NCBI GenBank assembly: GCA_003254885.1
Contig: QANT01001551.1
Coordinates: forward strand, 29,111 to 93,110
Direction of reading: 5' to 3'
Length of the DNA stretch: 64,000 nucleotides
From: Purshia tridentata
Taxonomy: Eukaryota; Streptophyta; Magnoliopsida; Rosales; Rosaceae
Part shown: positions 12,461 to 24,697 of the stretch, one piece after another
How positions within the stretch are numbered: position 1 is the stretch's first letter
Layout of the letters: each line of letters begins with the position of its first letter
The notes under the pieces: model-generated
The model's database searches: none
What the model saw: only the letters and a program-made list of their open reading frames with translations
Told to the model about the DNA's origin: nothing
Made by a program: the position numbers and the translations under genes

Positions 12461-14048
12461 CTATTCTTCTGAATAATTTTCTCACCACCTTAATTTCGTG
12501 GTGATCATTTCCACGTATCTCCACATATGCCATCTGTTTAACAAATTAATCATATTTAATGTTAACAATCGCACAAGGAAAAAAAATTTAAAGATTTGAT
12601 TATTAGGACTTGAAATCAATATTCAGAGAGGAGGCTGAAGAGAGAGAAAGAAGAAGAGGTCAGAGTGTGACTGGACGGAATTGGGGAAAGCGCCGCCAAC
12701 TTTGGTGGAAAAAGTCGTCGGAAAGATGGCGGGGGAGGGATGGGGTTGGGCAGATCCGATTGGAAGCTGATGGGTTTTGTTTTTCAGTTATTTTTATTTT
12801 TTACTCTTAAATCACTTCTATTCAAAATAATTATTATAGTTAGTATTGTATATGGTTACAGTATATGACAGATGGCAAGCTCACAGTTGGTGGTGAGCAA
12901 ATTTTTGAATATGTAATCCTATGGAAATTAATTGCCAGAAATTTTTGTTCAAAATTCAGACACAATTTCAATCTGCCATTGACTTTATTGCATGCAGAGA
13001 TTTAAGAGGGTATTTAAATTAACCAAGGGTTATAGAAAGAAATGGTGCTTAATTATGACTTTTTCTTTCTTGGGATAAAAATAAGGGTTCGGTTATAGAG
13101 GTGAGTGGCCAGAAAGAAAAATTTTCCTTAAATTGCAGTTCAAATAACGGTCATTTTCTCAATATGGAACTGAAGGCCTCTTTCTTGGGTGGTTCATAAT
13201 TGACATAGGGGTTTAATCCTCCTATTTAAAATCCATTCTAGCTTTAACAGTTTGAGAAACTGCTTTGTGCCCCAGCTTCGTGGTAGAAATTAACCAAGGA
13301 GATCCAAGTAAGGATGAGAATCGTACCAAATTCGTGTTAAGTGTTACTCAATCTTACTTAATTTGTTTAGTTAATCGTATTGTTTAACTAAATAGTAAAT
13401 ACTAGTTTTACTTGTTTTAATTATGTGTGTGTTTGAGAGCTAACGCGCACGCCAAATTCACGAACTAAAATATAATTTTACCTAAACCAAACTCATCACC
13501 CGTCCTTTATTATTAAAAACGCACTCAATCCATGTGTTAGCAAAACCAAGGAAACGAAGAACATTCTAATCCTAAAGACAACATCATCAAATTGAAATAT
13601 TCCTGTGTACGGGTAAATGTGAAGAAGAAGAAGAAGAATAAGGATATTGTTCTCTTTATCATTTTTAGAGTACACATTACATGTAAGAGCAATACAGCCT
13701 TCAAAATAACTTTTCTAATTAAGAGCCTTTTGCTGTGCATCGTTAGCATATGACTTAAACTGCAAGTTTACTATTATTATTTATTTATTTGTTAAGTAAA
13801 TTACACACGCAAATTCTGACTCTGTTGTTCCAGTTATGGTGGATCAAAGATTATAGGCTGAATTATTGTGAAAACCCAATTACTAGTTACTACTAGGAAG
13901 TATCAAAGTCCAAAGTCAAGCAAAATATCATAGGCGGACCACCAAACTCACTCACAGTCACACAGAAAAAGGACAGAGATATATTCAAGCGGGAACTACA
14001 ACTACCAAGAACCAACCGTCTTGATTACTTTCCTTTTGGCCACTCCCG

Positions 14049-17000
14049 ATGGCTTTCAGTACCTCAACTCGGTCTCTGTTCAACCTCAAACTCTCCAAGA
14101 CACGCTCACCACCACTTCATCAACCCAAGAAGAGACCAGTCATCCTTTTCCTTAATGCCCATTTTAGCCCACCCCTCCGTTCCACCTGTAACGATTGTTT
14201 CAGGGCCAAATATAGCACTCTCACAAACCCCTCTGGCCCCAGGCTCAGATTCAGTGTGAAGGCACAGAAACTGACCAAACCCTTCTGAGATTCTGCTGCG
14301 TTTTATTTTGAGAAATGGAAATGATTTTGCATTTTTGGTTTTGTGAGTAGGTTGGATCTCAAGGAGACTATTCTTCAGGGGATGAAGCCCAGTCGCTTAT
14401 TCCTGAAGCAACCCAGCAAGAGGATTTTTCTTGGTCATCTGTGATTACTCCGTAGGTTTCTCTCAAATTCTTGTTTATCTATATGAGTTATTCTCATCTC
14501 ATGCTTTGAGTAAATGGGTAATCTTTTTTTTAGCTTTAATTCGTTCACAGTTGTTTATTATGTAATGGGGGTAGCATTTTGTAAGCCTCTGCATGCTAGA
14601 AGTTTGGTTTTCTGAGCATATCATTGAGGACCTGAATTGGACTTTATTCAAGCTATATAGCTTAGGAAGTATGCTTGCTTTACTTTTGCCATGGAAGCAA
14701 GTTGAGTGCTTTTCAAATGGTAGCCAACTATGCTTATGTTTTGACTCTTTACTCTGTCTTGGAATTCTAGTTTTGTGTTTCCAGCCTTGGGTGGTCTGTT
14801 ATTTGGGTATGACATCGGTGCTACTTCGGGTGCTACCATCTCGTTACGGGTATACCTTCAGTTTCAGTGGTTTGTTTTTTATTATTTTGATGATTGTGAT
14901 CAAAATGTTATATTTTTATATGTCACAGTCAGCTGAGCTTAGTGGCACAACTTGGTTTAATCTTTCGGCTGTTCAGCTTGGTCTTGTGGTAATGGTTATC
15001 TAATCTTAATCAATTTGTTTTCTGTGTCATTTGCAATCTTGCTGTCTGTCTGCCAACAAAACCTTCATGAATACATCAGTGATTCTAAATTACATTGTTT
15101 TGATGCAGGTTAGCGGTTCCCTATATGGAGCTCTTTTTGGTTCCCTCCTTGTCTACCCAATTGCTGATTTTCTTGGTGTGTGCTTTGCTTTGATTATTTA
15201 CTTTATCCTGAGATTTTGAGCTTCATCATGAATATATTCTTATTCTAAATTTTTACTTGGCTTGTAAAGGGAGAAGGAGGGAACTTATCACAGCAGCTGT
15301 ACTCTATCTGCTCGGGGGTCTGATCACCGCATCTGCTCCAGGCCTTAGTGTTCTCTTAGTAGGGCGTGTTTTATATGGCCTTGGTATTGGTATGGTAAGC
15401 TTCTTTGCAGTTCTCTATAGCTGCTCTAACCAAACAAAAGGAGCTAAATTAAAGGAGAATTTTTGCATCATTGTTTTTGGCGGAGTTACATAATATCATG
15501 ATGTGTTTCACCATGCTCTAGTCATCTTTTATTTTTTTCTTTTTTTGACAGGCCATGCATGGGGCTCCTCTCTATATTGCTGAAACGTGTCCATCTCAAA
15601 TTCGTGGAACTCTAGTGTCTTTGAAGGAGCTCTTCATTGTTCTGGGAATTCTGGTATTGCTTAAATAGCATTTTTAATGTTAATTTTTTTTGTTTCATTA
15701 GCTAAAGTAAGATGTTCTGTAAAATTCATTCCTCTGCAGTCGGGTTATTTAGTGGGAAGTGTTGAGATTAATGCAATTGGGGGTTGGCGTTATATGTATG
15801 GAATAAGCGCTCCTATTGCTTTACTTATGGGAATAGGCATGTGGGTTCTTCCATCATCTCCGCGTTGGTTGCTTCTCAGGGCGGCTCAAGGTAAAGGGTC
15901 TGTACAAGAGTACAAATAAAAAGCCATGCTTGCCTTGAGCAAGTTGAGAGGCCGACCTCCTGGTGACAAAGTATCTGAAAGACAAATAGAAGAGACATTT
16001 GTTTCTTTGAAGTCAGCCTATGCAGATCAGGAATCTGAGGGGAGTTTGTTGGACATCTTTCAAGGCTCTAGTTTGAAAGCCTTCATAATCGGTGGGGGTT
16101 TGGTCCTTTTTCAACAGGTATTTTTTCCTCTTTGCTGCTATGAATTGAATTATTTGTTTCTTGTGTTTTCTTTTTTTCCAAAAACATGTACTGGAGAGAA
16201 TACATAGAATTAGTAATCCAATTTACTACCTGACATGACAGATAACTGGGCAACCAAGTGTCCTATATTATGCAGGTCCAATTCTTCAGGTAATTGATAA
16301 TTAACTTCTTCTTTTTTTCTTCTCTGAAAATTGGAGTCTTCTTCTTCCATGTTAGTTTGCCTAACTATGTGACACTCTTTGTAACATTGTTACTCAAGAG
16401 CGCAGGATTCTCTGCTGCCTCTGATGCTACCAGAGTATCGGTTGTAATTGGTGTGTTCAAGGTGCATCTGATGTTCTTTTCATCTTTACTTTTGATTTGG
16501 AACTATGCCACAAGATCCTTTTTCTGGTGTGTGACTGTTCTTTGTTTCTGAATGTTCCTGCAGTTGCTTATGACATGGATAGCTGTCCTGAAAGTTGATG
16601 ATCTTGGAAGAAGACCTTTGCTGATTGTAGGAGTCAGTGGACTTGTATGCATCCTAACTATTCAACATTCTATTTCATCAATTCTATTCATATTGTGTAC
16701 TATGTGACATGTTAGTCGACAAAGTATATGATGAAGTTTTATTTTTCTTTATTCTATTTACCTCAGGCTCTGTCCTTATTTCTCCTTTCTGCTTACTACA
16801 AATTTCTTGGGGGGTTCCCACTTGTTGCTGTAGCTTCTCTTCTTCTATATGTTGGTTGCTACCAGGTAACAATTTAATTTAATTTTGGCTATTGGCTTTG
16901 TTGCTCAATCTTCTTCATGTCTTATTTAAATGGAATACTCAAACAGCACCATAATGTTGTTTTTCACATATAGAAAACTCAAAAAACTTTTAAACCAGAA

Positions 17001-17576
17001 TGTGTAAATTTGACCATAAAATTCTTTTCCATCCTCCATTCAGCTTCTCTTCTCCGAAAAAAAAAGAGGGATGAAGATTGCGATACTAATGACATATTTT
17101 TCTTGCCCGTGATATTAAGGCAGAGGTTCTGACATGATGTGCTCAAATGTCATTTCAGATATCATTTGGTCCTATAAGTTGGCTTATGGTATCAGAAATT
17201 TTTCCACTTCGCACAAGAGGAAAAGGGATTAGTCTTGCAGTTCTTACGAACTTTGGTTCAAATGCTATTGTGACATTTGCATTCTCACCGCTGAAGGTAT
17301 GTACCCCCTTCCCCACTTTTTGGCTCATTATGATGTCAATCTATTTTTTTCGTAGTCGAAGTGGGTTTTCTCATATTTCATGACTTGACTCTTTGGCCTG
17401 ACTGGTATTGAAGTGTGCATTAACATATTCTAATTCTGCAGGAGGCGCTAGGAGCAGATAACCTTTTCCTCCTTTTCGGGGCTATTGCTTTGTTATCTCT
17501 TCTGTTCGTTGTACTAATTGTCCCGGAAACGAAAGGTTTGAGTTTGGAAGAAATAGAATCCAAACTCTCAAACTAG
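14049..17576 (+). CDS. plastid sugar transporter, D-xylose-proton symporter-like 3 type
   Basis: Major-facilitator sugar transporter with 12 expected membrane spans, predicted in the chloroplast envelope. The first exon is a Ser/Arg/Pro-rich presequence. Conserved blocks follow exon by exon: PALGGLLFGYDIGATSGATI, then SGTTWFNLSAVQLGLV, then SGSLYGALFGSLLVYPIADF, GRRRELITAAVLYLLGG, GLGIG then AMHGAPLYIAETCPSQIRGT (the loop-2/3 sugar-porter signature), PSSPRWLLL, KAMLALSKLRGRPPGDK, GQPSVLYYAG, DDLGRRPLL and SFGPISWLMVSEIFPLRTRG. It ends with VPETKGLSLEEIESK, the PETKG signature of the family. By recall it matches Arabidopsis At5g59250 closely. The substrate is unproven; the xylose label is by family name only. 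The exon 1 donor is probably GTGAAG at 14256. About 545 residues, apparently intact. Confidence 0.9.
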
Positions 17577-18706
17577 GTCCATGGTCATTACTGTCATTGT
17601 AGGTTTCGAACTTGACATGTATTGGCGAGTCTGTATCCTTGTTTGTCAATGTCGGCCTGGACAGGTCCTGTATTCACAAAATCATGTTAATTTGTTATAC
17701 AACTATGTACATCATCACTTCATGCTCTCATTTCGATGACAGTTTGGTGTAAGGAGTTGCAAAGTGATGAATGACCAATGACGTTTCATTTTGAAGAGCG
17801 ATTAGTTTACAGGAAGCAAAATCAGCTGGACACCAAATACTTGAATAAAGTCTAATAGTAAAAAGACCAACTCATCATGATATGGATAAGAACCATCAGC
17901 TGTTTTTACTGTTCAGCGCTATATTTGACTATATTCTTCAACTTTTGATACTATAAATTCCCGATTCAAATAGCAATTTGATGCTTAGGGAATCAACATC
18001 ACTGTAACTGAAGATAACAATCTTGCAACCTTGTGAACTCATCCCCGTAACTGAGAGACTGTCATGAGGAACAGAGTGGTACCGACATATGCAACTTCAA
18101 TTTTAATATGAGGACATTGTTAGATTCAACTGCACGATGTCGCAGATCACTGCAAAAACAGTGAAGTTCATAAATTGAGGGATTATCATACATTATTATC
18201 GTGCAAAAGAAATGAACTCTGTTTGGATAATTTCTAACTTATAAAATATCATTTTTTTGTTTGGTTTATAAATGTATACATCTATGACATGTAGAGGTAC
18301 TCAACTCTTCTGGAGCTGTTTCCATGTCCCACAGTAACATCACAGTTTTGAAAACTTTCTTTTGGAGACTAAATGGGAAATTAAAAAATCTATTTTAAGA
18401 GGTGAAGAGAAGATCTAAAACCTGATCCTCAATGGTATGCTTCCAACTTTGAAAAGTAAGAAAAATATCTTGTTTTGTCTGCAACTTGCAAGCAACCCAC
18501 GGTTGCCTTACAAAAAGCCATGTGTCCCTCAGCCAAATCCGAATTGTGTGGCCTTCAGTAATTCATAGCCACACCACAGGATTTAAATTAATCCCAAGCT
18601 CAAATCGCTTACTGATCATTATCATCAATCCCAAATAAAACTAGCACTGCACCATCTGCAGCTTTATTGCATTAATTAGTCTCAGCTCTCAGGAACATTC
18701 TGATCC
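17577..18706. other. intergenic; 3' UTR and RCA upstream region
   Basis: No gene is supported. The left part is the transporter 3' UTR. The right ~200 bp are the RCA promoter and leader. A GATAAG (I-box-like) string lies near 17885 and a GGATAA near 18223, as is common upstream of light-regulated photosynthesis genes, but both are short and distant, so the regulatory meaning is weak. Confidence 0.4.
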
Positions 18707-21342
18707 ATGGCTGCTACAGTCTCAACTGTTGGAACTGTCAACAGAACACCGGTACTTTGTTTTCCCGCCAATTTTATCTCTCATTCAGAAATGTTTTGAC
18801 TTACAAACTCTTCCATAATGTATTTCTTTAATCTATTGTAGAAGTAGAAATACCCCAAAAGAATATTTTTGTTTCTCAATGTGATGCCCAAAATACAAAG
18901 CATTTAGATCAATTATTTCATGCAGATGAGCTTGAACAGCTCTGGTTCTGGAAGCTCAATCCCGAGCTCAGCCTTCTTGGGCGCCAGTTTGAAGAAGGTG
19001 GTCAGCTCAAGACTCCCCTACCCCAAGATTGTGTCTGCAGGCAAGTTCAAAGTCACTGCCGAAATTGATGAAGACAAGCAAACCGCGAAGGACAAGTGGA
19101 GAGGCCTTGCCTTTGACACTTCTGATGACCAGCAAGACATCACAAGAGGAAAGGGAATGGTTGATTCTATGTTCCAAGCTCCCAGCGGCACTGGGACTCA
19201 CTATGCTGTCATGAGCTCATATGATTACATTAGCACCGGACTTCGCCAGTAAGCAAGAAAATATAGATATTAATTCCTTTCTATTGGTTGCTTGGAGATT
19301 TATTTTGTTTCTTTTTTGATGTTTGAGACTATGTTCTTAAAAGAGAATTGGGACTTTGACTATGTTACAGATACAACATGGATAACAACATGGACGGGTT
19401 TTACATAGCTCCAGCTTTCATGGACAAGCTTGTGGTTCATATCAGCAAAAACTTCATGAACCTGCCTAGCATTAAGGTACGAGTAACACCAAAAAAATCA
19501 CAAAACATTGAATCCCAACTGTTTTGTTGCTTCTAGTGTTATTTCTAACTTGACGTTCTCGATATAAGTTCATGATTGTTGGTTTTGACAGCTCAAATGA
19601 TTTTATATGAATTTGTGTGATCAGATTCCTCTCATTCTTGGTATATGGGGAGGCAAAGGTCAGGGTAAATCGTTCCAGTGTGAGCTTGTGTTCGCCAAGA
19701 TGGGAATTACGTGAGTTCATCATGGTTATTTTGTTTCATGAAAGTCTTTTTTGGAGAACCAAGTAGAATTTTGAGCAATATTTTCAATCTCATGCATCCA
19801 TTTTGCTGCTATTGTTTCTTTATAAGATATGTTTTGATCTTGTATTCATTTTAATTGTTAGCTTGATCTATATTATTGACTCATTCCCTGACATGGTATC
19901 AGAGTTCTGGTTAGTGGAAGTTCTGAGTTCGAAACCTACGATCCCCGCCCCTCAATTATTTGTTAACCTGCATAGTGGAGCTGCACTATATTATCTCCAT
20001 TTTTCTGGCTTTCAACGTGCAGAGAAGGGGACTTGATATACATTATTGACCCCTTAATTTTTCGGGGTCAAATGGTTGTCTAACATTAACTACCTGGTGA
20101 TTAAATTTCAGCCCCATCATGATGAGTGCTGGAGAATTAGAAAGTGGGAATGCAGGAGAGCCTGCAAAATTGATCAGACAGAGGTACCGTGAGGCTGCAG
20201 ACATCATCAGGAAAGGAAAAATGTGCGCTCTCTTCATCAATGATCTTGATGCAGGTGCTGGTAGGATGGGTGGAACCACACAGTACACTGTGAACAACCA
20301 GATGGTGAATGCTACTCTCATGAACATTGCTGATAACCCAACAAATGTGCAGCTTCCTGGTATGTACAACAAGGAGGAGAATCCTAGAGTCCCCATTATA
20401 GTCACTGGCAATGACTTCTCCACATTGTATGCCCCTCTCATTCGTGACGGTCGTATGGAGAAATTTTACTGGGCTCCCACTAGAGAAGACCGGATTGGTG
20501 TCTGCACCGGAATCTTCAAGCCTGACGGTGTTCCTGAGTCAGATGTTGTTAAGATTGTTGACACATTCCCTGGTCAATCTATTGGTAAGCATAGTTCAAA
20601 ATCTTGGTATTTGGAATTTCCCAGCACTTTTATTGATGAGGATTTAAAGAATAAAGCAACAAAGTTTCTTCAACAGTCCAAAGAGACATTGGCAAAGATT
20701 AAATGGTTGAAAAAGTTTGCTGAAGATTTTCTTGAAAAGAGGATCATCAGGACTTAATTTATGTATGTGCATATGAAAATAGGTTCAGTACCATAATTTG
20801 TTATATGGAAAATATCTGCAGACTTCTTTGGTGCCCTCAGAGCTCGAGTTTATGATGATGAAGTGAGGAAGTGGATATCAGGTGTTGGGGTAGATGAAAT
20901 TGGGAAGAAGCTTGTGAACTCAAAAGACGGTCCCCCTACTTTTGAGCAGCCTAAAATGACAGTGGAGAAGCTCCTTGAGTATGGCAACATGCTGGTTCAG
21001 GAGCAGGACAATGTGAAGAGAGTCCAACTGGCTGACAAGTACATGAGTGAGGCAGCCCTTGGAGATGCAAACCAGGATTCTATTAAGAGAGGATCTTTCT
21101 ATGGTTAGCACCCTTTATCCTTAAGAGCCTTCAATGGTCGGTTAAGTACTATCTCTGTGCTCCTTATTATTTAGCAATATCGAAATTGGAGTAGTTTGTT
21201 CAAATTTTCTATAAATTTGTTTGATGCAGGCCAGGCAGCACAGCAGGTTCAGGTACCTGTCCCTGAAGGCTGTGTTGATCCGTCAGCCACAAACTATGAC
21301 CCAACTGCTAGGAGTGACAATGGTAGCTGTCAGTATGAGTGA
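18707..21342 (+). CDS. RCA: Rubisco activase, alpha-type isoform
   Basis: Stromal AAA+ ATPase that removes inhibitory sugar phosphates from Rubisco. I place seven exons: 18707-18751, 18926-19248, 19371-19476, 19625-19710, 20112-20584, 20822-21103 and 21230-21342. They splice in frame to 475 residues, the usual length of the long form. A Ser-rich transit peptide comes first. Then come the N-terminal block with [20 protein letters not shown], the Walker A motif [11 protein letters not shown], Walker [13 protein letters not shown], and the YKAPTRED-like YWAPTREDR. The C-terminus has [13 protein letters not shown] and DNGSCQYE. Its two cysteines match the redox pair of alpha isoforms, through which thioredoxin tunes ADP inhibition. 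Retaining the last intron gives a shorter beta-like product. Introns 4 and 5 hold unusual sequences, described separately. Confidence 0.96.
19862..20063 (+). mobile_element. miniature LTR-retroelement-like remnant in RCA intron 4
   Basis: A 19-bp direct repeat (19862-19880 and 20032-20050, 17 of 19 identical) flanks an internal segment. The segment starts, 13 bp after the first copy, with TGGTATCAGAG (19894-19904), which is complementary to the 3' end of initiator Met-tRNA and is the usual primer-binding site of plant LTR elements. The second copy is preceded directly by a polypurine tract, AGAGAAGGGGA (20021-20031). The order repeat, PBS, short non-coding interior, PPT, repeat resembles a TRIM-type element. 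Alternatively it is a tRNA-iMet-derived SINE fragment, since a B-box-like GAGTTCGAAACC follows. Confidence 0.4.
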
Positions 21343-22351
21343 TGAGAGTTGGAGGAGATAATGATATTTCTTGCTGGCTCCTTAATTCTGGAGTCATTGA
21401 GTCCTATTCATAAGTTCTGTTGTAATTTACACTTTATTTTATGGCAATTGGTGTTATTAGCTATTAAGTTGTTGGATCTATTCTCACTCACTCATCTCAC
21501 GTCACAGTTGTCACTTGAGCTATGGTTCATGAGCTTAATATCCTTCGTTATTGTCCTTGAATAAGATTATCCTGCATCCATTATTTAAAAAATATAAGAA
21601 CTATATTAACATATAAGTTTTAGTTTTAGAATCACGAAACTATAAATTAAAAACTCACTAGAATGTACACAACAAAGAACAAACATATACACAGAAAGAA
21701 AGGCGATACTTACTACCTCAGCTCAGTTAATCTCAATTTTTCTTTGTTAATGAAAATTACTCTTTTACCCTGTTAACAATTTTTTATTTCCTCAGTATTT
21801 CATTAATAATGTTAAAGAACTTCAGAAATTTAAAAATTTAGAAATTAAAACCCACCACCGTGGCCTTGGGCCCATGGCGGCGCTGGTCTAACAGGGGGAG
21901 GGGAAGGAAGCGGGGAGGGTGTGAGATTTTTTGTTTTGATTTTTGAGGGGTAAAACTGGAATTTAAAATTTATCAAAAAAGTAGTGGAGGCTAAATGCTA
22001 ACTAACCCTTTTTTTTTTGGAGCAAATCGAATAGCCCATAAAATTGTTTATACATTCCCCAATCAATTTCTTCAGCATTAGTGGCTGAATAGTATTTAAT
22101 ATTTTCAGTACAGTATTCATAACCTTCAAATATGTAAATATAGATTGTTCACAGGGATTCTGTGAAATTATTTAATGTACATTTTTAACCTTCCGGAACC
22201 GCAAAATTGGTTTATTGGTAACAACAGAAAGCCTACACAAACATTGTGGATGAATAGATTATGCTTGCGAACTACTACTTATTGATGCATAGAAACTTGT
22301 ACAAAAGTCCAGATCAGGATAATTTCTTTATCAACAGTTGCATTCAACTTT
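21343..22351. other. intergenic between convergent RCA and LTI65-like genes
   Basis: Contains the two 3' UTRs. A GC-rich islet near 21850-21920 interrupts otherwise AT-rich DNA. No ORF here looks like a protein. Confidence 0.5.
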
Positions 22352-24201
22352 TCAATTGGTCTGGAGTATTCTTTCCTGTGTTTCTTCCTCAACGGCTGCA
22401 ATACATAAAAGATCTCAATGAGGATGAATCATTTCAACAAAAAAGCAAGATACAATTCAATACATTAAAGATCTCAAGTACCATTTATTCATCAATCAAA
22501 AAGCTTAAAAGGGAAATGTTTTCGCCAATGAACAACATGTTAAACTGTCAATCTAGATTATTGATGGATTCTTATTCTAACATGTGATGCTAGATTAACA
22601 GTTTAACAACAAAACATGTGAGACATCTGGTAAAACAACGTTAACCTTATAACTTAACCTATCAATTTGCACTTTGCAGAATTGAATAATGAAGGAAAGA
22701 CCATGGAAGTTACCTTCATAAGCATTGGTAGAGATCGGAATGCGTGGTGATGAGGAGGCCATAGCTGATTGTGGGGCAGTACTAGTTTTGGAGGGCTCCT
22801 CATTCCGAAGCAAGGAAGATATAGCCCCTTTCACCTTCTCCACCATACCCACATCACCAGGAGCTTTCCTTGGACTCATTGCATCGGATATTACTTGTGA
22901 AAGTGCTCTTTCATCTTCCCCTGGCTCAAATTTGTGAATCAAATACTCCTTCACAGAAACACCCTTATCCCATATTTGTTCGCTGCTACCAACCTGCTTT
23001 CCAGGTGCTGCAGGGGCTGACAAAGGTTGTTGAGCCTCTGCAACTGCTGCCTCGGCTGAAGAGCTATGTGGAACTGCTGATGCCGAAAAGACTTGTGGAG
23101 CTGGCATAGCTTTACAGTTTGCTGAAGGTGGTGGGGCTGCAACAGTGAGGCCTTTCTTTGTGGGAACTGAGGGTGAAACAGTGAGACTTTCTATCTTTGA
23201 GGCAATTGCGTGGGTTGCATCTGATACTGTGGCATAGGCTGGTCCTAACTTCTCTGATACTGTGTTAAAGGCTGGTCCCAACTTCTCAGTCACAGTTTCA
23301 GTTATTGTCTTCCTAGGACTAGGAGGCTTTGCAGCCACAGTTTCGGGTACTGTCTCATTAGGACTAGGAGGAATACTTGCGGCAGATACACTTCCGGTTA
23401 CTGTCTTGTTAGAACCAGGAGGTATATTTGCGGCAGACACAGTTTCGGTTACTGTCTTAGGACTAGGAATCTTCTCCTTATCTTGTTCACTTCCCTTATT
23501 GCTGCTTGGAAAAACATGATTCTCAGAAATCACAGGATTTGCTCTGGGATGCAGCCTTGCAGTCTCCTTGTATCCTTCCGGTGCCATCTCTGATTCGTAC
23601 ACTGAAAATAAAATGAAACTTTTAAAGAGGGGACCAATGGAGCATTTGGAAATTAACTACAAAGAAATGGTTGCATATTCCTTCCAAAAGGGGAGCCAAC
23701 AGTGAAAATTAAGGTATTAATTTGTTATAGACAATGAAATATTGAAGATGTTAATTAAATATTACTTGGGGCTCCTAGATATTCAGCATCTTCTTCTTCA
23801 TCTTCATACTCATTCAAGCTAACACCCCATGATGGGGTGGTGTTATCCCCTTCTTGATGCTTCTTCTTGTTGCTGAGTGAGTGCTTCAGTTTCTTGGCCT
23901 TCTCCTTCACCTTGGTTAGAACTGATTTCTTGTGATGGTGACCATGATCTTCTTCTGCATCATGGTTCCCAACTGGAGATGATGTGTTCATTGATGACGA
24001 CCTCGAAACTTCACCTCCTGGACATCAAAAATCTGTTAGAATAAAAATTGCCGTCATTGGTGGTGGAGAAATTACAGTAAGATGATATGGGATACCTCGA
24101 AGATAATGTTCCATAGTTGGGCTGGCAGTAATTCTTTTGTGTTCATGGCTGGCAGTAGTTTCACTGTCACCATATCTTTGCGGGCGTTCGAGTTGAGCCA
24201 T
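22352..24201 (-). CDS. LTI65: LTI65/RD29B-like dehydration- and cold-responsive protein
   Basis: Hydrophilic stress-accumulated protein of the CAP160/LTI65/RD29 family. Its biochemical role is not established. The start is the ATG at 24199-24201; an upstream in-frame ATG at 24216 would add five residues. Exon 1 ends at YLRG. Exon 2 carries HHHKKSVLTKVKEKAKKLKH, then a WGVSLNEYEDEEEDAEYLGAP block, a family hallmark. The large exon starts by completing an ATG codon across the junction (MYESEMAPEGYKETARLHPR) and then runs into repeats of the type SPxxTVTETVxAA and EKLGPAYATVSDATHAIASK. It finishes with SVKEYLIHKFEPGEDERALS and VGMVEKVKGAISSLL. A short last exon at 22352-22395 encodes EEETQERILQTN before TGA. 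About 430 residues, shorter than Arabidopsis LTI65. Confidence 0.87.
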
Positions 24202-24697
24202 TGCTCTCCAATTCACAATTGAGGGTCTTAGAGTGCCTCTGCTTTTGAGACAATTCTGGTGTCCGAATGTCCTCTACTTATTATGGGATTCTAGCATTCT
24301 TCTGAGGTTCTTCCCTAGAAAATCAACAAGGTCCACAGGTCAATTGGTTGATTTGTAAGAGAAGTTGCTAAGTTTGGCTTGCTACTTGTAACTCAGAAAT
24401 GGTTATTTCCTGAAATAGTAGCAATTGACCAGGCCAGGGGCAACCATCTTCCTCTTCCTTTGCCTTATGCCTTGGGACAGTATTGGTATTTCAAGATAAA
24501 CATGAAACTGCCTTCCATCATAAATAGATTTTCTTCTTTTAGGATCCTTTGAAAATCCAAAAATAAAAAAGATAAAAAATTTTGAGTCAGGTTTCTTGCA
24601 AGTTAACCGCATCCCCTTTTTTGTGACCCTAAAAAAAGGAGGTTAAGAAAAATATATTATCTTCGTTGACTTTTGTGCCATTATCCTCTTTGTTGAC
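24202..24697. other. LTI65-like upstream region and PPR 3' flank
   Basis: Both neighbours are on the minus strand, so this ~500 bp must hold the LTI65-like promoter and the PPR 3' UTR. I read both strands for the ABRE core (ACGT) and the DRE core (CCGAC) and found neither. TTGACC and GTTGAC (W-box-like) strings occur at about 24425, 24665 and 24692. Confidence 0.6.

Larger units (their letters stand above)
11407..14048. other. intergenic region, 2.6 kb
   Basis: AT-rich. It begins with the TFIIA-L 3' UTR. It contains a (GA)n microsatellite at 12246-12263, an unidentified gene-like fragment on the minus strand at 12308-12460, a purine-rich then GC-rich islet at 12615-12780, and a GAA run near 13622-13637. 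The last ~100 bp are the leader of the sugar transporter. No complete gene is supported. Confidence 0.5.

Noticed and set aside
20043-20441. 132-codon minus-strand ORF over RCA exon 5
   Set aside because: Antisense shadow of a strongly conserved coding exon.
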